Below are positions 51,505-55,877 of a DNA stretch of 55,877 bases, piece after piece. The notes beneath the pieces are model-generated. The model saw only the letters and a program-made list of their open reading frames with translations, did no database searches and had not been told where the DNA came from. The position numbers and the translations under genes were made by a program. Source of the stretch: Desulfotignum sp. (GTDB lineage Bacteria > Desulfobacterota > Desulfobacteria > Desulfobacterales > Desulfobacteraceae); the NCBI GenBank assembly GCA_011389575.1, contig JAABUB010000012.1:1-55877 (forward strand), read 5' to 3'. The stretch's first letter is position 1; every line of letters starts with the position of its first letter.

Positions 51505-53475
51505 TTATTTTGGGGATAAAACTTGTGCAGAGGACTCTTGTTCCGATTCTTTTTTTTTAAGGAAAACAATTCCCAGAGGCGGCAGCACCAGGTTCAGGGA
51601 AAAAGAAAACCCGTGGGCCGGTACCGGGGAGGTCTCGATTTGTCCCAGGCTGCCCTGGTTGCTGCCCCCGTATTCAGATGCATCACTGTTGAGGCATTCT
51701 TTCCAGGTCCCTTCCGCAGAAACCCCCAGCCGGTAATTGGGACGCGGTATGGGGGTAAAATTACATACAACAATAATTTCGTCCATGGCGGTCCTGCCCA
51801 ACCGTATAAGACTGAGGGTGGATTGCTGCACATCATGGCAGTCAATCCATTGAAATCCCTGAGAGGAAAAATCATGTACATGCATGGCAGTGGTGCGCCG
51901 GTAAAACTGGTTCAGATCTTCGATCCAGCGCTGAAGCCCCTTGTTGAAAGAATTTTCCAGCAGATGCCAGTCCAGGCTTTTGTCATGGTCCCATTCCCGG
52001 CTCTGGCCGATCTCTCCCCCCATGAAAATAAGTTTTTTGGCGGGCTGGGCATACATGTATCCGAACAGCAGCCGCAGATTGGCAAACCTGCGCCATTCAT
52101 CTCCGGGCATTTTACCCAGCAAAGACCCTTTGCCGTGGACCACTTCGTCATGGGACAAAGGCAGCACATAATTTTCATTAAAGGCATATATCATCCGGAA
52201 GGTGAGTCTGTCATGGTGATAGCTGCGGTGAATAGGGTCCCTGGACATATAGGCCAGGGTGTCGTGCATCCATCCCATGTCCCACTTCATGTCAAATCCC
52301 AGTCCTCCCAGGTGCACCGGTCTGGAAACCATGGGCCAGTCAGTGGATTCCTCGGCAATGGTGAGTGTACCTGGAAATTTGTCGTGAACCACCTCGTTGA
52401 ATCGCCGGAGAAAGGCAACCGCTTCCAGGTTTTCCCGGCCCCCGTATTTGTTGGGGACCCACTCGCCTGCCTTACGCGAATAATCCAGATAAAGCATCGA
52501 GGCCACCGCATCCACCCGAAAACCGTCTATGTGATATTTTTCCAGCCAGAACAGGGCGCTGCTGATGAGGTAGGACATGACCTCATTACGTCCGTAATTG
52601 AAAATCAAACTTTTCCAGTCAGGATGGAATCCTTTGCGCGGATCCTCATGTTCAAAAAGATGGGTGCCGTCAAAATACCCCAGTCCGTGCTCATCACTGG
52701 GAAAATGGGAGGGAACCCAGTCCAGGATCACACCGATACCTTTCTGGTGCAGGCAGTCCACCAGGTACATGAAATCCCGGGGCGTACCGAACCGGCTGGT
52801 AGGGGCAAAATAGCCCAGACATTGGTATCCCCAGCTGCCGTAAAAAGGATGTTCCATCACCGGCAGAAACTCCACATGGGTAAACCCCATCTGCAGCAGG
52901 TAGTCCGGCAGTTTTTCAGCCAGTTCCCGGTAGGTAGGGAAACGGTTATTTTCCTCAGGCACCCTGATCCAGGAGCCCAGGTGCATTTCATAAACAGACA
53001 TGGGCGCGGATTTCATCTCGGTATTGCTGCGGTTTTCCATCCAGGCGGCATCCTGCCAATCACGGGTCAGATCCCAGGTCACAGATGCGGTCTGGGGAGA
53101 CAATTCCGTGTAAAAGCCAAAAGGATCGGTCTTGTCCACCTCATAGCCGTTCTCTGTGGAGCGGATATGGTATTTATACAGGGTTCCAGAGGGGATGCCG
53201 GGAATAAATCCTTCCCAGATACCTGAACTTTGCCTGGGGGCCAGAGGATACTGGTGGGTGTCCCAGTTGTTGAATGATCCTGCAACAGACACTGCCCGGG
53301 CATTGGGTGCCCATACGGCAAAATAGAACCCTTTTTCTCCGTTTTTTTTCACAGGATGGCTTCCCAGTTTGTCATACAAACAAAAATGGTTCCCCTGGTT
53401 GAACAAAAACACGTCATCTTCGGTCAACAGGCTGATATCATGGCGTACCTGTGTTTTCAGGTCCGGATTGGACAT
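51505..53475 (-). CDS. glgB: 1,4-alpha-glucan branching enzyme
   Basis: 656 residues. A CBM48 N-terminal region (FYFAVWAPNARAVSVAGSFN) precedes the GH13 barrel with GFRVDAVASML (nucleophile Asp), TIAEEST (acid/base Glu), and PLSHDEVVHGKGSL. It makes alpha-1,6 branches in glycogen-like glucan. The start at 53475 has GGAGG seven bases upstream; an in-frame ATG at 53505 would overlap the treS-mak gene by 11 bases and add ten residues. Placed between treS-mak and the glucosyltransferase. Confidence 0.95.
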   Translation of the reverse strand: MSNPDLKTQVRHDISLLTEDDVFLFNQGNHFCLYDKLGSHPVKKNGEKGFYFAVWAPNARAVSVAGSFNNWDTHQYPLAPRQSSGIWEGFIPGIPSGTLYKYHIRSTENGYEVDKTDPFGFYTELSPQTASVTWDLTRDWQDAAWMENRSNTEMKSAPMSVYEMHLGSWIRVPEENNRFPTYRELAEKLPDYLLQMGFTHVEFLPVMEHPFYGSWGYQCLGYFAPTSRFGTPRDFMYLVDCLHQKGIGVILDWVPSHFPSDEHGLGYFDGTHLFEHEDPRKGFHPDWKSLIFNYGRNEVMSYLISSALFWLEKYHIDGFRVDAVASMLYLDYSRKAGEWVPNKYGGRENLEAVAFLRRFNEVVHDKFPGTLTIAEESTDWPMVSRPVHLGGLGFDMKWDMGWMHDTLAYMSRDPIHRSYHHDRLTFRMIYAFNENYVLPLSHDEVVHGKGSLLGKMPGDEWRRFANLRLLFGYMYAQPAKKLIFMGGEIGQSREWDHDKSLDWHLLENSFNKGLQRWIEDLNQFYRRTTAMHVHDFSSQGFQWIDCHDVQQSTLSLIRLGRTAMDEIIVVCNFTPIPRPNYRLGVSAEGTWKECLNSDASEYGGSNQGSLGQIETSPVPAHGFSFSLNLVLPPLGIVFLKKKESEQESSAQVLSPK

Positions 53476-53494
53476 ATGTGGTCCTCCATCAATT

Positions 53495-55877
53495 TTATGT
53501 TTCATTTAATAAATGTTCGATTCCCTTGAGGGGTATGATGATCCATTCAGGTCGGTTGTTCATTTCATATCCGAGTTCATACACGGCTTTTTCCATGAGA
53601 TAGGCCTGCAAAAGCACCCCCATCTCCTCCCGGGTGTCCGGAAGAAACCCGGCATCCGAACTTCTGGCCAGATATTCACCCAGGTATTGGGCACTCACCC
53701 ACAGCCGCCATTCTTCTGCTTTGGCTGCCATGGTTTCCCGTAAGTTTGGCGAAAACATTCCCCTGGTTTCTTCTGCCTGGAGGGCAAAATAACAGGCATA
53801 GTGAAATGAGCGCAAAAGCCCTGCCACATCCCGGAGAGGAGAGCGTTTAATGCGCCGCTCGCTTACCGGGCGCATGGGCTCCCCTTCAAAGTCGATAATC
53901 ACAAAATCTTTGCCGGTGTGAAGAATCTGGCCCAGATGGAAATCCCCGTGGCACCGCAGCCGCATGGCGCTGATTTTGCGGTTGGTCAGGGTCCGGAAAC
54001 GGTCCATGATTTCCTGTTTGCGGCTGAGTACCTTTTCAGCGAGGGCCTGTATGTTTTCAGGTAAGGGATTTTTTTGGGCTGTGATCCGTTTTTCAAGCTG
54101 TGACAGTATCCGGCCTGCCATGGAACTCATGGACTGGAAAAGCGAACGCTGGTAGAGCGTGGAAAACGGTTCCGGGGTGAAAAGAGCATTTTCCGATGCC
54201 GATGCCAGTGCCGCATGCATCTGGGCGGTCCGCCGGGCCAGCACGATTGCGGATTCCAGGTAAAATCCGATCTGCTCTTCAAGGTCAGGGGGCATGGAAA
54301 CCCGGCTTAATTCCAGCAGGCTTTTTTCAGGCACAGCTGCCCTGACCTCATCCTGGCTTTCCATAACCCTTTCAAAAAACCGGGACAGGCTGTTCACCGT
54401 ATATTCCCAGGCATCTCCCTGGTTGGGTACATATTCCTGGAGAATGCCCACAGTAGAGGGTTCTTCATCAGGCCGGGTGTATTCCAGCCAGCCGGCAAGC
54501 CCGGGCAGGCCGGAAAACCCCCTGTTGGTGAGGAAACGCGATATTTCCAGATCCGGATTGGTCCCTTCATGCAGACGGCGGAACAGCTTGAGAATAAAGC
54601 AATGCCCGTAAATGATGGATGTATTGCTCTGCTCCGCGCCTATCACCCTGGTTTCCAGAGGCAGATCCCGGGTGGTGTACATATTTTTAAATGCATTGGC
54701 AGGGGTTGCCGTAAACCGTCCCTGTTTACTCCTGATGGCCTGTCTGCGGTTGATCATTTCCAGAAGCACATTACAGAAACCCGGATGAAACAGGCCGTCC
54801 ACAAGAAAGCCTTGCTCATCTTCGGCCGCAATTTTAATCTGTGCCATGACCGCCTGGGGATGGTCCTCCATGATCGCTGTGCCCTCTGCCCCGGGTACAT
54901 AGGTGACCGGCAGGAGATAGGTCTGCGCATTTTTGTCGGCGTAAGCAAGCGTTACCATGAGAATACTGCCTGTCAGAACATGGTTGCCCACCGGTATCTG
55001 GTCACGCACAGCAAGAGATGTGATGCGGCTGCTCTTGGCACCGAACCACCGGCATTTTTTTATATACGGCCCCAGGTGTTTCTCCAGACGTTCCAGCTGA
55101 TGTCCCTGTAACACTTCCTCCCATCTGGAATGTACTTTCAATACCGGAAGATCAGCATCTGCTGTTTCTTCTTTGTTTTCCTTTTTGGGAGAAGTCAGCA
55201 TAAACCAGTAAAAGGCATGGGGCCCTAAGGTCAGAAGATAAGGGGCCTCGGTAATGCCGGGAAAAGGGGTGTTGCCGAATATTTCCACCGGAATCTTTCC
55301 TTCATGGGCCTGCATATCCAGTTCAGTAAATTGTACAAACCGCGAAAGATTGACCACCACCAGTACAGACTGGTCCTCATGCCGGCGGATAAAGGTCAGG
55401 ATTTTGGGATTTTCCGGCTCCAGGAAAATAATATCTCCTCTGCTGAAAGCTGGTATGCGGCTGTGCAGATTGAGCAGCCGCCGTATCCACCAGAAAAGAG
55501 AATGGCGGTTCTGCTCCTGGGATTCCACATTGAGCACTTCATAGTGGTATTCCGGATCAGTGATGACCGGCAGATAGAGCTGCTGGGGATTGCACCGGGA
55601 AAACCCGGCATTCCGGTCCGGGCTCCACTGCATGGGGGTGCGCACCCCGTTTCTGTCACCCAGATAAATATTGTCTCCCATACCGATCTCATCCCCGTAA
55701 TACAAAATAGGGGTGCCCGGCAGACAGATCAGCAACGCATACATAAGTTCGATCCGGCGGCGGTGGTTGCCCATGAGCGGGGCCAGGCGCCGGCGGATGC
55801 CCAGGTTCACACGCATCCGGGCATCCCGGGCATAGGCCCGGTACATATAATCGCGTTCTTCATCAGTGACCATTTCC
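53495..55877 (-). CDS. trehalose synthase fused to maltokinase (TreS-Mak), 5' end beyond window
   Basis: The open frame continues past the right edge (codon for Glu before MVTDEERDYMY), so at least 793 residues are visible. Residues about 1-230 are the end of the GH13 trehalose-maltose isomerase (LPGTPILYYGDEIGMGDN, GVRTPMQWSPDRNAGFS). From about 250 onward comes maltokinase: a cap region (KKCRWFGAKSS) and an aminoglycoside-kinase-like lobe with CHGDFHLGQ and VIIDFEGEP as catalytic motifs. It converts trehalose to maltose and then maltose-1-phosphate, the donor for GlgE. With glgB and a GlgM-like gene it suggests a GlgE-type glucan pathway; glgE itself may lie beyond the edge. Confidence 0.95.
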   Translation of the reverse strand, partial: EMVTDEERDYMYRAYARDARMRVNLGIRRRLAPLMGNHRRRIELMYALLICLPGTPILYYGDEIGMGDNIYLGDRNGVRTPMQWSPDRNAGFSRCNPQQLYLPVITDPEYHYEVLNVESQEQNRHSLFWWIRRLLNLHSRIPAFSRGDIIFLEPENPKILTFIRRHEDQSVLVVVNLSRFVQFTELDMQAHEGKIPVEIFGNTPFPGITEAPYLLTLGPHAFYWFMLTSPKKENKEETADADLPVLKVHSRWEEVLQGHQLERLEKHLGPYIKKCRWFGAKSSRITSLAVRDQIPVGNHVLTGSILMVTLAYADKNAQTYLLPVTYVPGAEGTAIMEDHPQAVMAQIKIAAEDEQGFLVDGLFHPGFCNVLLEMINRRQAIRSKQGRFTATPANAFKNMYTTRDLPLETRVIGAEQSNTSIIYGHCFILKLFRRLHEGTNPDLEISRFLTNRGFSGLPGLAGWLEYTRPDEEPSTVGILQEYVPNQGDAWEYTVNSLSRFFERVMESQDEVRAAVPEKSLLELSRVSMPPDLEEQIGFYLESAIVLARRTAQMHAALASASENALFTPEPFSTLYQRSLFQSMSSMAGRILSQLEKRITAQKNPLPENIQALAEKVLSRKQEIMDRFRTLTNRKISAMRLRCHGDFHLGQILHTGKDFVIIDFEGEPMRPVSERRIKRSPLRDVAGLLRSFHYACYFALQAEETRGMFSPNLRETMAAKAEEWRLWVSAQYLGEYLARSSDAGFLPDTREEMGVLLQAYLMEKAVYELGYEMNNRPEWIIIPLKGIEHLLNET

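Noticed and set aside
51523-53226. Open frame of 567 codons on the plus strand opposite glgB
   Set aside because: Antisense to a clearly conserved branching enzyme, with no start signals or family features.
1-55877. Mobile element, prophage or genomic island
   Set aside because: No transposase, integrase, recombinase, terminal inverted repeat with target duplication, or tRNA attachment site was seen; only the lipoprotein gene at 45.9-47.4 kb looks foreign.

Overview
The window looks like chromosome from a strictly anaerobic, sulfur-metabolising Desulfobacterota, most likely a Desulfobacteraceae-type sulfate reducer. This is inferred from gene content: an eight-heme cytochrome c of the tetrathionate-reductase family with a membrane cytochrome b, a Tat-exported four-cluster ferredoxin with its own cytochrome b, a periplasmic triple rhodanese, rubredoxin, rubrerythrin, cytochrome bd, a two-subunit 2-oxoacid:ferredoxin oxidoreductase and an ADP-forming acyl-CoA ligase. 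No species is claimed. I see no tRNA, rRNA, CRISPR array, transposase or prophage.

Layout. 1-1.6 kb: 3' part of a phosphatidylserine synthase gene and a drug/metabolite exporter. 1.7-5.3 kb: a TPP-riboswitch-led operon thiS-thiG-thiH-thiF-thiE (minus strand). 5.3-7.3 kb: amidoligase, class I glutamine amidotransferase and a small DedA/YqaA-like membrane protein. 7.55-7.85 kb: a probable 6S RNA with promoter and terminator. 8.0-9.6 kb: an MltF-like lytic transglycosylase followed by a broken piece of a trmO (tsaA) gene. 9.7-16.8 kb: recC-recB (minus). 16.9-20.6 kb: two tandem DUF4139 proteins and a DsbC-like thiol protein. 20.6-24.8 kb: housekeeping genes (lipoprotein, apt, SAM hydrolase, response regulator, CYTH protein, AI-2E family permease).

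24.9-35.8 kb is the most interesting region. A PAS/AAA+ sigma-54 activator with a cysteine-rich sensor sits between two divergent transcription units, and each has a textbook sigma-54 promoter (TGGCAC-N5-TTGCT). To the left are thioredoxin, Tat ferredoxin and cytochrome b; to the right are triple rhodanese, a degenerate cytochrome c, octaheme cytochrome and cytochrome b. A third promoter of the same form precedes cydAB-rubredoxin. Together they read as one sigma-54-controlled periplasmic sulfur/redox regulon tied to oxygen defence. No molybdopterin catalytic subunit is present, so the substrate and direction of electron flow are open.

36-42.4 kb carries stress and metabolism genes (secreted protein, PRC-barrel protein, acyl-CoA ligase/GNAT, HtrA protease, rubrerythrin), with an unexplained nested palindrome upstream. 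42.6-47.4 kb: KorB/KorA-type oxidoreductase, a DJ-1/PfpI protein and a foreign-looking lipoprotein with 48-residue tandem repeats. 47.5-55.9 kb: storage-glucan metabolism, with a ROK kinase and malQ on the plus strand and, convergent to them, TreS-maltokinase (cut by the right edge), glgB and a GlgM/GlgA-like glucosyltransferase.
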